Assembly (NCBI GenBank): GCA_031291095.1
Contig: JARLJR010000079.1
Span: 1-45,626 of the forward strand
DNA length: 45,626 nt
DNA from: Legionella sp.
GTDB taxonomy: Bacteria > Pseudomonadota > Gammaproteobacteria > Legionellales > Legionellaceae
Direction: 5' to 3'
This document shows, one piece after another, positions 9,253-17,949 of the stretch. Made by a program: the position numbers and the translations under genes. Positions within the stretch are counted from its first letter, which is position 1. Every line of letters begins with the position of its first letter. The notes under the pieces were generated by a model. The model had not been told where the DNA came from and ran no database searches. It saw nothing but the letters and a program-made list of their open reading frames with translations.

Positions 9253-9327
9253 TGGCAGGGGTGCTAGGATTCGAACCTAGGTATGCAGAGATCAAAACCC
9301 TGTGCCTTACCGCTTGGCGACACCCCT
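9253..9327 (-). tRNA. tRNA-Gln (anticodon UUG)
   Basis: Minus-strand cloverleaf of 75 nt. The acceptor stem AGGGGTG pairs with CACCCCT, followed by discriminator G and an encoded CCA. The D-arm is GCCAAGCGGTAAGGC; the anticodon stem CAGGG/CTCTG encloses TTTTGAT, giving anticodon TTG; the T-arm is CCTAGGTTCGAATCCTAGC. It lies 150 bp upstream of prs on the same strand. A TATAAT box on the minus strand (9362-9367) is a plausible -10, though without a clear -35. Confidence 0.96.
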
Positions 9328-9513
9328 AAAAATTGCAGATTCTATATCAAAACTTCCATAAATTATAAAAGCTTCCATCCTTGCGATGTGGAGGTATTTT
9401 GCAGTGCTTTTATTAACATGTCAACTTTGAAAGCAATAATTTTTATAATTTTTTTAAATTTATACCTTAGGTAGGTTCTTGTTTGGCAAATTAGTTCAAT
9501 TTGAACTCAAGAC

Positions 9514-9609
9514 TGTCGTCTGGAGGACTTAGGGTGAAGGATTCTCTGAATGAGGACAATGTTAATCTGTGCCTTATTCGAGAGCTCCCTCACAGCGTTC
9601 GGGATGACA
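9514..9609. repeat. Intergenic palindromic repeat (GTCATCC family, degenerate)
   Basis: A degenerate copy of the 7301-7410 element: GTCGTCTGGAGGACTTAGGG, then GAAGGATTCTCTGAATGAGG, then CTCCCTCACAGCGTTCGGGA before TGACA. It fills most of the space between the lolB stop codon and the tRNA. The rest of 9328-9513 is AT-rich and holds no gene. Confidence 0.6.
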
Positions 9610-9615
9610 TACCCC

Positions 9616-10245
9616 TTAGATAGACCAATTTTTAATAACAACTTTAACCATTACCCCATTTCCGTCTAAACGAACGATACCTGGAAGGGCGACTCCTTTT
9701 ACGGTCGTGTAGTTTCCAAAGGTAACGGTATAGCCACTTTGCCTTAGCATAACTAAGTGGTTGGCTGCGTCACGTTGTTCTGAACCTACTTTTCCTGGTG
9801 CCGGGAGGCCTCTAACCCAATAATAGAGATTACTTACAGGAAGTCGGACTCCTGTTTGTTGCAGTAATAATTCATCCGCATTGGTTGACGTAACTCTTTT
9901 TGGACCATCTTGGAAGGTAATCGTGCTGCCTTTTTTATTAATTAGAACAGCCCCGGCTCCTAAAGGCCCCATTAAACGGATTTGGTATGAGCTAGGCCCG
10001 TTTTGTGTCCAATTCATTGCTGCGGACCAGCCTTTAGATTTATTTTTGGCTGCTAAAGCACCACGAATTTCCCAGGAGGAAACCGTTTCGGCTTTGCCGG
10101 CTGCATGTTGTTTTTCTGTAGGCGTTTCGTTAGGTGCTACTTTTGCTATTTTGTTTGGTTGTTCAGGCATCATTACTGGTCGTGGTGGCGCACATGCCGT
10201 TAACAAAAAAATGGGAAGCACAATAAAACGTTTTAAATTATCCAT
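9616..10245 (-). CDS. lolB: Outer-membrane lipoprotein LolB
   Basis: Receptor that takes lipoproteins from LolA and inserts them into the outer membrane. The 209 residues match the family length. The signal peptide ends in the lipobox LLTAC; the residue after the acylated Cys is Ala, not Asp, consistent with outer-membrane sorting. WEIRGALAAKNKSKGWSAAMNW and the strand pattern through YYWVRGLPAPG fit LolB. ATG 10245 is chosen because GAGG lies just upstream and the signal peptide begins there; a longer frame from 10281 would put 12 extra residues before it. It is divergent from coaD and upstream of tRNA-Gln and prs. Confidence 0.88.
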   Translation of the reverse strand: MDNLKRFIVLPIFLLTACAPPRPVMMPEQPNKIAKVAPNETPTEKQHAAGKAETVSSWEIRGALAAKNKSKGWSAAMNWTQNGPSSYQIRLMGPLGAGAVLINKKGSTITFQDGPKRVTSTNADELLLQQTGVRLPVSNLYYWVRGLPAPGKVGSEQRDAANHLVMLRQSGYTVTFGNYTTVKGVALPGIVRLDGNGVMVKVVIKNWSI

Positions 10246-10363
10246 ACTCACCTCGGTCCGTGATCTGGTAAAGCATTGCATCCTACTGTTTTACCAGGAT
10301 TATTGTAGTTTTTTGTACAACAATACGCTAGACTGGTCGTTTTAGCAATCAGCCTTAAATCAT

Positions 10364-10837
10364 ATGAAATCAAAAGCAATATATCCAGGCACCTTTGATC
10401 CGGTGACCAATGGTCATGTGGATATTATAGGACGAGCAGCGAAAATTTTCCCTGAACTTATTGTTGCCGTTGCCACTAATAAGGCAAAAAAACCTTTTTT
10501 TCCTTTGGAAACCAGAATACGCCTTTTGCAAGAATCCTTAGCAGACTTGCCTGGAGTGCAGGTCATGGGGTTTGATAATTTACTAATTGATTTTGCACAG
10601 CAACAAAAGGCAACGGTAATATTACGTGGCTTGCGCGCTGTTTCTGATTTTGAATATGAGTTTCAACTTGCAGGAATGAACCGTAAGTTATATCAGAATA
10701 TTGAGACCATATTTTTAACGCCATCAGAACATGCCATGTTTATTTCTTCCAGTTTGGTACGTGAGATTGCGAATTTAAATGGAGACATTTCTCAATTTGT
10801 TCCTCCTTGTGTAGCTAAGGAATTACAAAAGAGATAA
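10364..10837 (+). CDS. coaD: Phosphopantetheine adenylyltransferase
   Basis: Penultimate step of coenzyme A synthesis: transfers AMP from ATP to 4'-phosphopantetheine. Its 157 residues are typical of Coa[13 protein letters not shown] gives the T/HxGH nucleotidyltransferase motif with its histidine at residue 18; [14 protein letters not shown] and the second signature [11 protein letters not shown] are intact. It is divergent from lolB across about 120 bp and only 6 nt upstream of ggt, so the two are probably co-transcribed. The Shine-Dalgarno is weak. Confidence 0.96.
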   Translation: MKSKAIYPGTFDPVTNGHVDIIGRAAKIFPELIVAVATNKAKKPFFPLETRIRLLQESLADLPGVQVMGFDNLLIDFAQQQKATVILRGLRAVSDFEYEFQLAGMNRKLYQNIETIFLTPSEHAMFISSSLVREIANLNGDISQFVPPCVAKELQKR

Positions 10838-10843
10838 AGAATA

Positions 10844-12592
10844 ATGATTTTCAATAGAATAAAGCCACAGTATTTTTGGTCTGCGGTATTAATTTTCAGT
10901 TGTTTTCTATCTGGCTTTAATACCTATGCAAAACAGACACTCAATCATCCTCCTGGATATGCAGTCGCTACGGCTAATCCTTTGGCGACTAATGCGGCAT
11001 TGGATATTTTAGCTCATGGTGGAAATGCCTTTGATGCGGGCATCGCAGCCGCGGCGGTATTGGCTGTGGTTGAGCCTTATCATTCAGGCTTAGGTGGGGG
11101 GAGTTTTTGGTTATTACATCAAGAAAGTACTCGTTCTAATGTTTTTATTGATGCACGCGAAACAGCACCATCAGCTGCTCACAAGGATATGTATTTAACT
11201 GCAGGTGGAGAGGTTGTTCCTGAGTTATCGCTAAATGGAGGCTTGGCGGCCGCGATTCCAGGGCATCCTGCGGCTTTGGTTTATCTGGCAAAGCATTATG
11301 GCCGTTTACCATTAAACAAAACCTTAGCCCCGGCAATCAAATTAGCCCAAGATGGTTTTTTAGTGGATAAGCAGCTTAATAATTTTTTCAATATGGAAGG
11401 GCGGCTCGAGCAGCTTAAAAAGTATCCCGCAACGGCAGCAATATTTTTAAAAAATGGGCGTCCGTATGAAATTGGCGAACGTTTAGTGCAACCCGATTTA
11501 GCTAATACCTTAAAGCGTATCGCGGAACAGGGCGAGAATGGTTTTTATACCGGGGAAATTGCTCAGCGCCTAGTGAAAGGTGTTAATGCTGCGGGCGGAC
11601 GATGGACCTTATCGGATCTAACCGGTTATCGCGTGAAGCTTAGAGAGCCCTTAGTTGGCGCTTATCACAATATGCTCGTTATTACGGCTCCTCCTCCTTC
11701 TGCGGGTGGGGTCGCTTTATTAACCATGTTAAATGTTTTATCTCATTATCCTTTATCTTCCTTGCCTAAAGTGCAATGGGTGCATTATTTGACAGAGTCT
11801 ATGCGTTTGGCCTATTGGCAGCGCGAAGAATTTTTGGGCGACCCGGATTTTGTGTCTGTGCCGGTAGAAAAATTGATTTCTGCTGAGAATGCGAAGCAAT
11901 TAAAAGCATTAATTCCTGAGAATAAAGCAATCTCAAGTAAAGTGTTACAGGGAGCTAGCAACAATAATTCAACTAAAGAAAGCAATACTACCCACATCTC
12001 GATCATTGATATAGAGGGTAATCGTGTTGCTGCAACCATGACCGTCAATTTTATTTTTGGTTCTAGCGTGGTTGCTGAAGGAACCGGTGTTTTACTTAAT
12101 GATGAAATGGATGATTTCACCGCTAAAGTAGGGGCGTTAAACGTATATGGGGTTGTAGGAAGTGATAAAAACAGTATCGCTCCAGGTAAACGTCCGGTAT
12201 CAACCATGACACCAACCTTTCTTGAGCTGCCTGGACGTGTCGCTATTTTAGGAACTCCTGGAGGCAGTCGTATTGCTACGATGATTTTGCTTGCGTCATT
12301 AGTGTTTCACGATGATTTTGGAGCAATTAGCATGGTTTCGGCAATGCGTTTTCATCATCAGTTTCTACCTGATTTATTGCAGTTTGAGCCGGATACCTTT
12401 TCGCCAGAAATTCAAGAAGCACTCAAGGCTATGGGATATACGTTGATGCCTTTAAAGCAATATTATGGTGATATGCAAGCAATTACTTGGGATAAGGATA
12501 CTAATATTCTTACAGCTGCCTCTGATCCGAGGGCGATAGGATTGGCGGCCAGTGTTGTTACTAGTACTAGTGGGTATGGAGTGAAATATTAG
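10844..12592 (+). CDS. ggt: Gamma-glutamyltranspeptidase
   Basis: N-terminal nucleophile hydrolase that cleaves glutathione and transfers the gamma-glutamyl group in the periplasm. It has 582 residues with a signal peptide (AVLIFSCFLSGFNTYA). The large-subunit signature GGNAFDAGIAAAAVLAVVEP and SGLGGGSFWLL are present. Autoprocessing should occur before Thr382 in NTTHISIID, the start of the small subunit; downstream LLNDEMDDF and the PGGSR oxyanion region GTPGGSRIATM are conserved. It follows coaD by 6 nt. A palindromic repeat follows the gene. Confidence 0.95.
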   Translation: MIFNRIKPQYFWSAVLIFSCFLSGFNTYAKQTLNHPPGYAVATANPLATNAALDILAHGGNAFDAGIAAAAVLAVVEPYHSGLGGGSFWLLHQESTRSNVFIDARETAPSAAHKDMYLTAGGEVVPELSLNGGLAAAIPGHPAALVYLAKHYGRLPLNKTLAPAIKLAQDGFLVDKQLNNFFNMEGRLEQLKKYPATAAIFLKNGRPYEIGERLVQPDLANTLKRIAEQGENGFYTGEIAQRLVKGVNAAGGRWTLSDLTGYRVKLREPLVGAYHNMLVITAPPPSAGGVALLTMLNVLSHYPLSSLPKVQWVHYLTESMRLAYWQREEFLGDPDFVSVPVEKLISAENAKQLKALIPENKAISSKVLQGASNNNSTKESNTTHISIIDIEGNRVAATMTVNFIFGSSVVAEGTGVLLNDEMDDFTAKVGALNVYGVVGSDKNSIAPGKRPVSTMTPTFLELPGRVAILGTPGGSRIATMILLASLVFHDDFGAISMVSAMRFHHQFLPDLLQFEPDTFSPEIQEALKAMGYTLMPLKQYYGDMQAITWDKDTNILTAASDPRAIGLAASVVTSTSGYGVKY

Positions 12593-12609
12593 AGGAAATC
12601 CTTTTTCCA

Positions 12610-12720
12610 GCCCTCACGGAAAAACGTTATTCCGAACGTAGTCGGGGATTTACAATCAAGCACCGAGCCAGATGCGGGAGATCCCTCACTACGTTCGGGA
12701 TGACGTTTTTCTGTGAGGGC
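12610..12720. repeat. Large intergenic palindrome between ggt and plsC
   Basis: Outer arms of 18 bp (12610-12627 and 12703-12720, one mismatch) end in GCCCTCAC/GTGAGGGC and enclose a copy of the CGAACGTAGT...GATCCCTCACTACGTTCGGGA element. It lies between convergent genes and would form a long hairpin in either transcript, so it may terminate both. Confidence 0.75.
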
Positions 12721-12741
12721 AACGGGAAAATGGTTTACCTC

Positions 12742-13470
12742 TTACTCACCAATCAATGCCTTAATCGAATCATAAGTCTGCTGAATTAATGCTACCTTGT
12801 TATCCATATTAAATTCTGTTGTATCAATAGGCTTACCTATATGTATTTCTGCTTCTTGATTCAGATGAATATTAAAAGTACGGGCAGGAAGAATATTATT
12901 AGCACCACGAATGCCGATAGGGATAATGGTCGCATGAGACTCAATTGCAGTAATAAAAGCACCTTTCTTAAAAGGGGCTAGTTCCCCATCTTTAGAGCGA
13001 GTTCCTTCTGGAGCAACCCAAAGAATAATACCACTTTCCATTAATTTTTTTGCGAAAGCTAAATCTTTAATAGCCTGATAGCGATTTTTACGATCAATAA
13101 ATGGAAACTCTGCTGCTTGCATGGCTTTCCCCATTAACGGAATTTTAGATAATTCTTTTTTAGCGAGCATACGGATGGAATGATTGGGAAACGCTTTAAA
13201 ACCAAGAGGAATATCATAGGCGCTGGAGTGGTTGCACATAATAATTGTGGCTTTCCCAGGCTCAGGTTGGGCGTTATATGGATTAACTACCTTGTACTTT
13301 ACCTGGACACTATTGAGTAATTGATCAACCCAGTGATGAAGTGCTTTATCAGTCCATGCCCGGGTGAGGTTACTGAAATAATATTTACAAATACAGCGGA
13401 TGCTTGTTACTGCTGTATAAAAAAATAAGGAGCCAACGACCCATGCTGTTCTTATCTGGTTTATTTTCAT
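12742..13470 (-). CDS. plsC: 1-acyl-sn-glycerol-3-phosphate acyltransferase (PlsC family)
   Basis: Membrane-associated acyltransferase making phosphatidic acid from lysophosphatidic acid. In its 242 residues the four acyltransferase blocks are visible: NHSSAYD (HX4D catalytic pair His81/Asp86), FPFIDRKNR, VAPEGTRSKDGEL and IIPIGIRG. One N-terminal membrane segment runs from about 10 to 25. It lies 45 bp downstream of mutM on the same strand and probably ends a three-gene unit (small membrane protein, mutM, plsC). Legionella carry several PlsC-type enzymes, so this may not be the main one. Confidence 0.88.
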   Translation of the reverse strand: MKINQIRTAWVVGSLFFYTAVTSIRCICKYYFSNLTRAWTDKALHHWVDQLLNSVQVKYKVVNPYNAQPEPGKATIIMCNHSSAYDIPLGFKAFPNHSIRMLAKKELSKIPLMGKAMQAAEFPFIDRKNRYQAIKDLAFAKKLMESGIILWVAPEGTRSKDGELAPFKKGAFITAIESHATIIPIGIRGANNILPARTFNIHLNQEAEIHIGKPIDTTEFNMDNKVALIQQTYDSIKALIGE

Positions 13471-13515
13471 TATTATTATGTTAAGTTAAATTAGCCGCTA
13501 ATATAACTTAAGTCG

Positions 13516-14364
13516 CTACAATTGCCCAGATGTCACGTCCTCCTGAGTTAATATTTGGCAGTTGGGGCAAAAAGCAGAGCTGCGACCCCCGATCATAACG
13601 GTTTGGATCGAGTGTTGGCATTGCATGCATGGTTGATTCTTACGACCATAAACCTTAAGCGAGATGCTAAAATAACCTGGTTTCCCATCAAAGGCATAAA
13701 AATCACGAAGCGTCGTCCCGCCACTCTTTATGGCGTGTTGTAACACAGATTTGATGTGCTTTGCCAACAGATGATAGGACGTTTCACTAATATTCTTTGC
13801 TGGAGTAGCAGGGTGAATATTCGATAAGAATAAGCTTTCAGTAGCATAAATATTACCCACGCCAACTACGATTTCATTATCCATAACAAATGATTTTATG
13901 GGTTTATTTTTATTTTGAGCTCGTTGGTATAAGTAATGGCCATCGAAGGCTTCAGAAAGTGGTTCGGGGCCTAGGTGAGTCAGTAGTTTATGCTGATGTG
14001 GGTTTTCATCTATATAAATGAATAAACCAAAGCGTCGGGGATCACAAAACCTCAGCGCTTTATCATTTGCTAAATACAACGTAATGTGATCATGTTTTTC
14101 AGGTAAACTGGTGTTGGAAACAATACGTAAGTGTCCTGACATGCCTAAATGAATTAAAAGATACCCTTCACTTAATTGGAGCAGAATATATTTGGCTCTG
14201 CGCGTTACGGCAAGGATCTTTTTTTCTGCACAAAGCTCATTAATATTGGAGGGCACTGGAATTCTAAATCCATGATTACGGACTTCAATGTTCCGAATGA
14301 TTTGCCCTTCGATATGCGGTTTAATACCTTCTTTGGTTGTTTCGACTTCAGGTAATTCAGGCAT
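13516..14364 (-). CDS. mutM: Formamidopyrimidine-DNA glycosylase
   Basis: Base-excision repair enzyme removing 8-oxoguanine and formamidopyrimidines, with AP-lyase activity. It begins MPELPEVETTKEGI, supplying the catalytic Pro2 and Glu3. Other signatures are HLGMSGHLRI, FCDPRRFG, GVGNIYATESLF and the C-terminal zinc finger with CMQC and CPNC pairs. The 282 residues are slightly longer than the ~270 of E. coli. Its start overlaps the stop of the upstream small membrane protein gene (TAATG), indicating translational coupling. Confidence 0.97.
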   Translation of the reverse strand: MPELPEVETTKEGIKPHIEGQIIRNIEVRNHGFRIPVPSNINELCAEKKILAVTRRAKYILLQLSEGYLLIHLGMSGHLRIVSNTSLPEKHDHITLYLANDKALRFCDPRRFGLFIYIDENPHQHKLLTHLGPEPLSEAFDGHYLYQRAQNKNKPIKSFVMDNEIVVGVGNIYATESLFLSNIHPATPAKNISETSYHLLAKHIKSVLQHAIKSGGTTLRDFYAFDGKPGYFSISLKVYGRKNQPCMQCQHSIQTVMIGGRSSAFCPNCQILTQEDVTSGQL

Positions 14365-14612
14365 TATTTTTTATCGTCATGTTCAATGATACGACCCTGC
14401 GTTTTTTTAATAATGGTTGTTTTTTTGCTGCCGGGAAAAAGTAGTTCTTTAACTACGGAGATGAGCCAAAGAGTCCCGCCAATAATTAACCCCCAAATAA
14501 CCACATAGGAAAACATAAACAGGAGACCAACAAATAAGGCAATGGCAATTCCAGCAATAATAAATGGAATTAGAGTCTCAAAGATCTTTGGTACTTGAAA
14601 TTTATTGTTCAT
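14364..14612 (-). CDS. Small inner-membrane protein, 82 residues
   Basis: Unrecognised small protein with two adjacent hydrophobic helices (about residues 13-35 and 36-53) joined by a short turn, and a charged C-terminal tail rich in Lys (KKTTIIKKTQGR, then HDDKK). It overlaps mutM by one base, so it is expressed with mutM and plsC. The first gene of this minus-strand unit faces the desaturase gene across a 197-bp divergent region. Confidence 0.7.
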   Translation of the reverse strand: MNNKFQVPKIFETLIPFIIAGIAIALFVGLLFMFSYVVIWGLIIGGTLWLISVVKELLFPGSKKTTIIKKTQGRIIEHDDKK

Positions 14613-14809
14613 AGCATTATTCCAAAATGTATATATGATGAGATAAGGTTAATTATCGACTACATCACGAAATGTTGCAACGGAATGAGTAAAAATGTGT
14701 TATCCTTATACTATACTTGAAGGATCTGATGTAAAACACCGCCTACAAGCCACGTGTTTTGCCTACGGAAATGGCTTTTTCATAAACTAGCATTAGACGC
14801 GGAGTGATT

Positions 14810-15997
14810 ATGCTTTTTGGTTATCTAAACCTGTCTTTTTGGGGGTATGTGGTTGCAGTCCTGGTTTTGACGCAAATTACCATTGCCGCAGTAACACTTT
14901 ACCTGCATCGCTACCAAACTCATCGAGCGTTAACGTTACATCCCATCGTTAGCCATTTTTTTCGCTTATGGTTATGGTTAACTACTGGAATGGTTACTGC
15001 AGATTGGGTTGCTATTCATCGTAAACACCATGCAACGACTGACGTTGAAGGAGATCCTCATAGTCCTGTAGTTCTAGGCATTAAAAAAGTATTTTGGGAG
15101 GGGGCTGAGCTTTACCGTACTGCGCGTAAAGATCGAGAGATGGTTGCTAAATACTCTCATGGCACACCGACTGACTGGATAGAAAGAAATATTTACTCGC
15201 GTTACTCTGCCAGAGGCGTGGTATTGATGTTTCTCATCAATTTATTCCTTTTTGGTCTTCCGGGAATTACTATTTGGGCAATTCAAATGATGTGGATTCC
15301 TTTCCATGCTGCGGGCGTGATTAATGGAATTGGTCATTACTGGGGTTATCGTAATTATGAATGCCGTGATGCTGCAACCAATATAATTCCTTGGGGGTTT
15401 TGGATTGGTGGCGAAGAGCTGCATAATAACCATCATACTTTTGCATCATCAGCCAAGTTTTCTGTAAAGTGGTGGGAATTTGATATTGGTTGGATGTACA
15501 TTCGTATTCTGTCGTTCTTTGGTTTGGCTCGAGTTAAAAAATTACCACCAAAGTTAGCTATGGATGAGGGCAAGTTGAACGTGGATATCGATACTGTAAA
15601 AGCAGTTATTTCGAATCGCTTCCAAGTGATGTCTAATTACTATAAAGGCGTAATTCGTCCAATATTAAAGCAAGAGCGAATTAATAGTGATGCCAGCAAA
15701 GAAACGAAAAAAATGTTTGCGCGAGCAGGCAGTTTATTACGTCGAGAAGATTCTTTACTCAGTTCTAAAGCCAAAGCACGTTTGTCGGATCTATTAGAAG
15801 CACGTGAACAATTACGCGTTGTTTATGCATACAAGCAATCACTACAAAGCGTATGGTTAAAAACAGCGGCGACACAAAAAGAATTGATTGACGCACTGCA
15901 ACAATGGTGCCGCCAGGCTGAAGAGTCCGGCCTTGAGGTGCTTAAGCAGTTTGCGCAACAATTAAAAGGATATGTTCCTGTTTATCAAATAAATTAG
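14810..15997 (+). CDS. Fatty acid desaturase (delta-9 acyl-CoA/acyl-lipid type)
   Basis: Membrane di-iron desaturase introducing a double bond into acyl chains. The three histidine boxes are present: HRYQTHR (HX4H), HRKHH and HNNHH, with hydrophobic segments between them. The 395 residues include a C-terminal extension of about 150 residues beyond the catalytic core, helical and charged (KETKKMFARAG onward), as in the bacterial stearoyl-CoA desaturase-like group. ATG 14810 is chosen because GGAG (14801-14804) is 5 nt upstream; a GTG at 14804 overlaps that site. A hairpin follows at 16005. Confidence 0.9.
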   Translation: MLFGYLNLSFWGYVVAVLVLTQITIAAVTLYLHRYQTHRALTLHPIVSHFFRLWLWLTTGMVTADWVAIHRKHHATTDVEGDPHSPVVLGIKKVFWEGAELYRTARKDREMVAKYSHGTPTDWIERNIYSRYSARGVVLMFLINLFLFGLPGITIWAIQMMWIPFHAAGVINGIGHYWGYRNYECRDAATNIIPWGFWIGGEELHNNHHTFASSAKFSVKWWEFDIGWMYIRILSFFGLARVKKLPPKLAMDEGKLNVDIDTVKAVISNRFQVMSNYYKGVIRPILKQERINSDASKETKKMFARAGSLLRREDSLLSSKAKARLSDLLEAREQLRVVYAYKQSLQSVWLKTAATQKELIDALQQWCRQAEESGLEVLKQFAQQLKGYVPVYQIN

Positions 15998-16004
15998 TTA
16001 TTCT

Positions 16005-16028
16005 CCGTTACTTCTTGTAACGGTTTCT
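16005..16028 (+). terminator. Candidate terminator after the desaturase gene
   Basis: CCGTTAC (16005-16011), a 5-nt loop and GTAACGG (16017-16023), followed by TTTCTTC. Seven-bp stem with a short, interrupted U stretch, 8 nt past the stop codon. Confidence 0.5.
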
Positions 16029-16235
16029 TCAGCCACTTCTCTATGCCTTGCAGCTTGTCTGCGGGACGTAGGGAACAGTGGAATCCCGGTTGCAATCAAC
16101 TTGGCTACAAACTCTTTTATAATCCATTTGCTTACCCCTAAACTTCTTCTATACTCAAAAGCCTTAGAAAAGGTATTTTGAGGTTTTTAAGAATAGTAGT
16201 ACTATGATGTTTGGAGTAATAACAGGGAGTTATTT

Positions 16236-16976
16236 ATGACTAAGAGTGTTGCAATCGTTACTGGTGGTACCGGAGGAATTGGTAGTGCAATTTGTCAGCG
16301 TCTTGCGGCAGATTATCAGGTAGTTGCTTGCTATTTTAAACATGGACGACATGAAGAAGCGAAACAATGGCAAGAAGAACAAAAAAAACTAGGTTTTGAT
16401 ATCGACATTATCTATGGCGATGTAGCGCAATTTGCTGATTGCGAAAAAATAACATCACAAATGATGGAGCGTTATGGGCGCATTGATGTGTTGATTAATA
16501 ATGCAGGCGTTACTCAAGATTGCAGTTTAAGAAAAATGTCTCCTGAGCAATGGCAGCAAGTTCTTGATGCTAACTTAACCAGTGTTTTTAACATGACACG
16601 CAATGTAATCCCGCATATGTTGGATAAGGGATATGGCCGTATCATTAGTATTTCTTCAATTAATGGTCGTAAAGGGCAATTTGGCCAATGTAATTATGCC
16701 TCTACCAAAGCCGCATTATTCGGTTTTACCAAAAGCCTTGCCTTAGAAGTCGCAAACAAAGGAGTTACCGTAAATACGATATCGCCTGGGTACATAGAAA
16801 CCTCGATGCTTGCTGGACTTAAACAAGAAGTTCTTGATGCAATTATTGCTAATATTCCTGTTGGACGTTTGGGGCATCCTCAAGAAATTGCCGATGCGGT
16901 TGCTTTTTTTGCTTCATCAGCAAGTGGTTTCATGACTGGAGCAAATTTAGACATTAACGGCGGACAGTATATGTAG
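16236..16976 (+). CDS. phaB: Acetoacetyl-CoA reductase (first copy)
   Basis: NADPH-dependent short-chain reductase giving (R)-3-hydroxybutyryl-CoA for PHB synthesis. The 246 residues have the Rossmann motif TGGTGGIG at the N-terminus, NNAGVTQD, and the catalytic Ser-Tyr-Lys in ISSINGRKGQFGQCNYASTKA. The GQFGQxNYxxxKA stretch is typical of PhaB rather than FabG. The end, FMTGANLDINGGQYM, is also PhaB-like. The ribosome site is AGGGAG before ATG 16236. A second phaB copy begins 84 bp downstream, followed by phaR and two phasin genes; no PHB synthase gene lies in the window. Confidence 0.9.
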   Translation: MTKSVAIVTGGTGGIGSAICQRLAADYQVVACYFKHGRHEEAKQWQEEQKKLGFDIDIIYGDVAQFADCEKITSQMMERYGRIDVLINNAGVTQDCSLRKMSPEQWQQVLDANLTSVFNMTRNVIPHMLDKGYGRIISISSINGRKGQFGQCNYASTKAALFGFTKSLALEVANKGVTVNTISPGYIETSMLAGLKQEVLDAIIANIPVGRLGHPQEIADAVAFFASSASGFMTGANLDINGGQYM

Positions 16977-17024
16977 TTTCCTTCCATATATCGATACAGT
17001 AAAAAGTCTCAATTAGAAAAGAAT

Positions 17025-17054
17025 AGCTCCCAAAAGTTGTTACTCTTGGGAGTT
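17025..17054 (+). promoter_or_regulatory. Hairpin enclosing the ribosome site of the second phaB
   Basis: AGCTCCCAA (17025-17033) can pair with TTGGGAGTT (17046-17054), 9 bp including one G-U, with a 12-nt loop. The right arm contains GGGAG, the Shine-Dalgarno sequence of the downstream gene, so folding would hide it. There is no U tract, so termination is less likely. Confidence 0.45.
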
Positions 17055-17060
17055 ATGTCT

Positions 17061-17843
17061 ATGCTTAATGAAGATAAAACAACAGTAGAGAGTCCTATGC
17101 ACAGTCACAACGTTGTATTAATTACTGGGGGTACCGGTGATATTGGTACTGCAATCGCAAAACAATTAAATGCATCTTCTAAGCATGTATTTGCCCTTGA
17201 TCTTGCTACTAAAGAGCATGGCATCGCCTGGGAGGAAGAGTTGCGAGAAGCTGGGTATCGAAATATAGCGTTTCGACATATGGATGTGAGTGACTATGAT
17301 CAATGTGAAAAAGTCATCTATTCCATTATAAAAGAATTCGGCGATATTGATATTTTAGTGAATAATGCAGGTATTACGCGTGATGCGGTATTCACTAAAA
17401 TGACGAAACAGCAGTGGGATGAAGTATTGCGGGTTAACCTTGATGGAATGTTTAATGTAACCCGTCAGGTTGTCGAAAATATGAGAGAACACGAATCAGG
17501 ACGAATTGTTAATGTTTCTTCTGTAAATGCCCAAAAAGGTCAGTTTTCTCAGGCAAATTATGCTGCCTCTAAAGCGGGTATTTATGGGTTTACCAAGAGC
17601 TTGGCGCAAGAATTAATGAGTAAAAATATTACGGTAAACAGTATTTCTCCTGGTTATGTTGATACTCGTTTAATGAAAGGGATTCGCCCTGATATTTTGG
17701 AATCAATTATTGAGCAAATTCCTGCAAAACGTTTGGCACAACCTGAAGAAATTGCCTGGGTAGTGGAGTTTTTAGTTAATGAGAGGAGCCAGTACATTAC
17801 AGGTGCAAACCTGAGTGTTAACGGTGGACTTCATATGTATTAG
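17061..17843 (+). CDS. phaB: Acetoacetyl-CoA reductase (second copy)
   Basis: Paralog of the preceding gene; same reaction expected. The 260 residues have an N-terminal extension of about 15 residues before VVLITGGTGDIG. NNAGITRDAVFTKM, NVSSVNAQKGQFSQANYAASKAG (Ser-Tyr-Lys) and ITGANLSVNGGLHMY closely follow the PhaB pattern. ATG 17061 is preferred: GGGAG lies 8 nt upstream. ATG 17055 is too close to it, and an in-frame TTG at 17037 has no ribosome site. Divergence from the first copy is high enough to indicate an old duplication, so cofactor or chain-length preference may differ. Confidence 0.88.
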   Translation: MLNEDKTTVESPMHSHNVVLITGGTGDIGTAIAKQLNASSKHVFALDLATKEHGIAWEEELREAGYRNIAFRHMDVSDYDQCEKVIYSIIKEFGDIDILVNNAGITRDAVFTKMTKQQWDEVLRVNLDGMFNVTRQVVENMREHESGRIVNVSSVNAQKGQFSQANYAASKAGIYGFTKSLAQELMSKNITVNSISPGYVDTRLMKGIRPDILESIIEQIPAKRLAQPEEIAWVVEFLVNERSQYITGANLSVNGGLHMY

Positions 17844-17854
17844 TTGGCATTAAC

Positions 17855-17921
17855 GAGTTATCTGTTCTTCACAATACTACTTTTTGATAAGATGGAGTAT
17901 TGAGCTGAGAACAGATAACTC
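17855..17921 (+). promoter_or_regulatory. Long inverted repeat between phaB2 and phaR
   Basis: A perfect 14-bp outer stem (17855-17868 with 17908-17921, arm GAGTTATCTGTTCT) and a 7-bp inner stem (17872-17878 with 17896-17902, arm CAATACT), with a 17-nt central loop. It starts 12 nt after the phaB2 stop codon and ends 28 nt before the phaR start. No U tract follows. It may be a processing site, an attenuator or an operator. Confidence 0.55.
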
Positions 17922-17949
17922 AGACTATATCAACATTCATGAGAACGCT

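Noticed and set aside
9881-10345. Plus-strand frame of 154 codons overlapping lolB
   Set aside because: Antisense shadow of lolB, which has a clear lipobox, ribosome site and family match on the minus strand.
15998-16185. Minus-strand stop-to-stop frame of about 62 codons between the desaturase and phaB, containing KLIATGIPLFPTSRRQ
   Set aside because: It has no start codon or ribosome site, runs through the desaturase terminator hairpin and reads like translated dispersed-repeat DNA.
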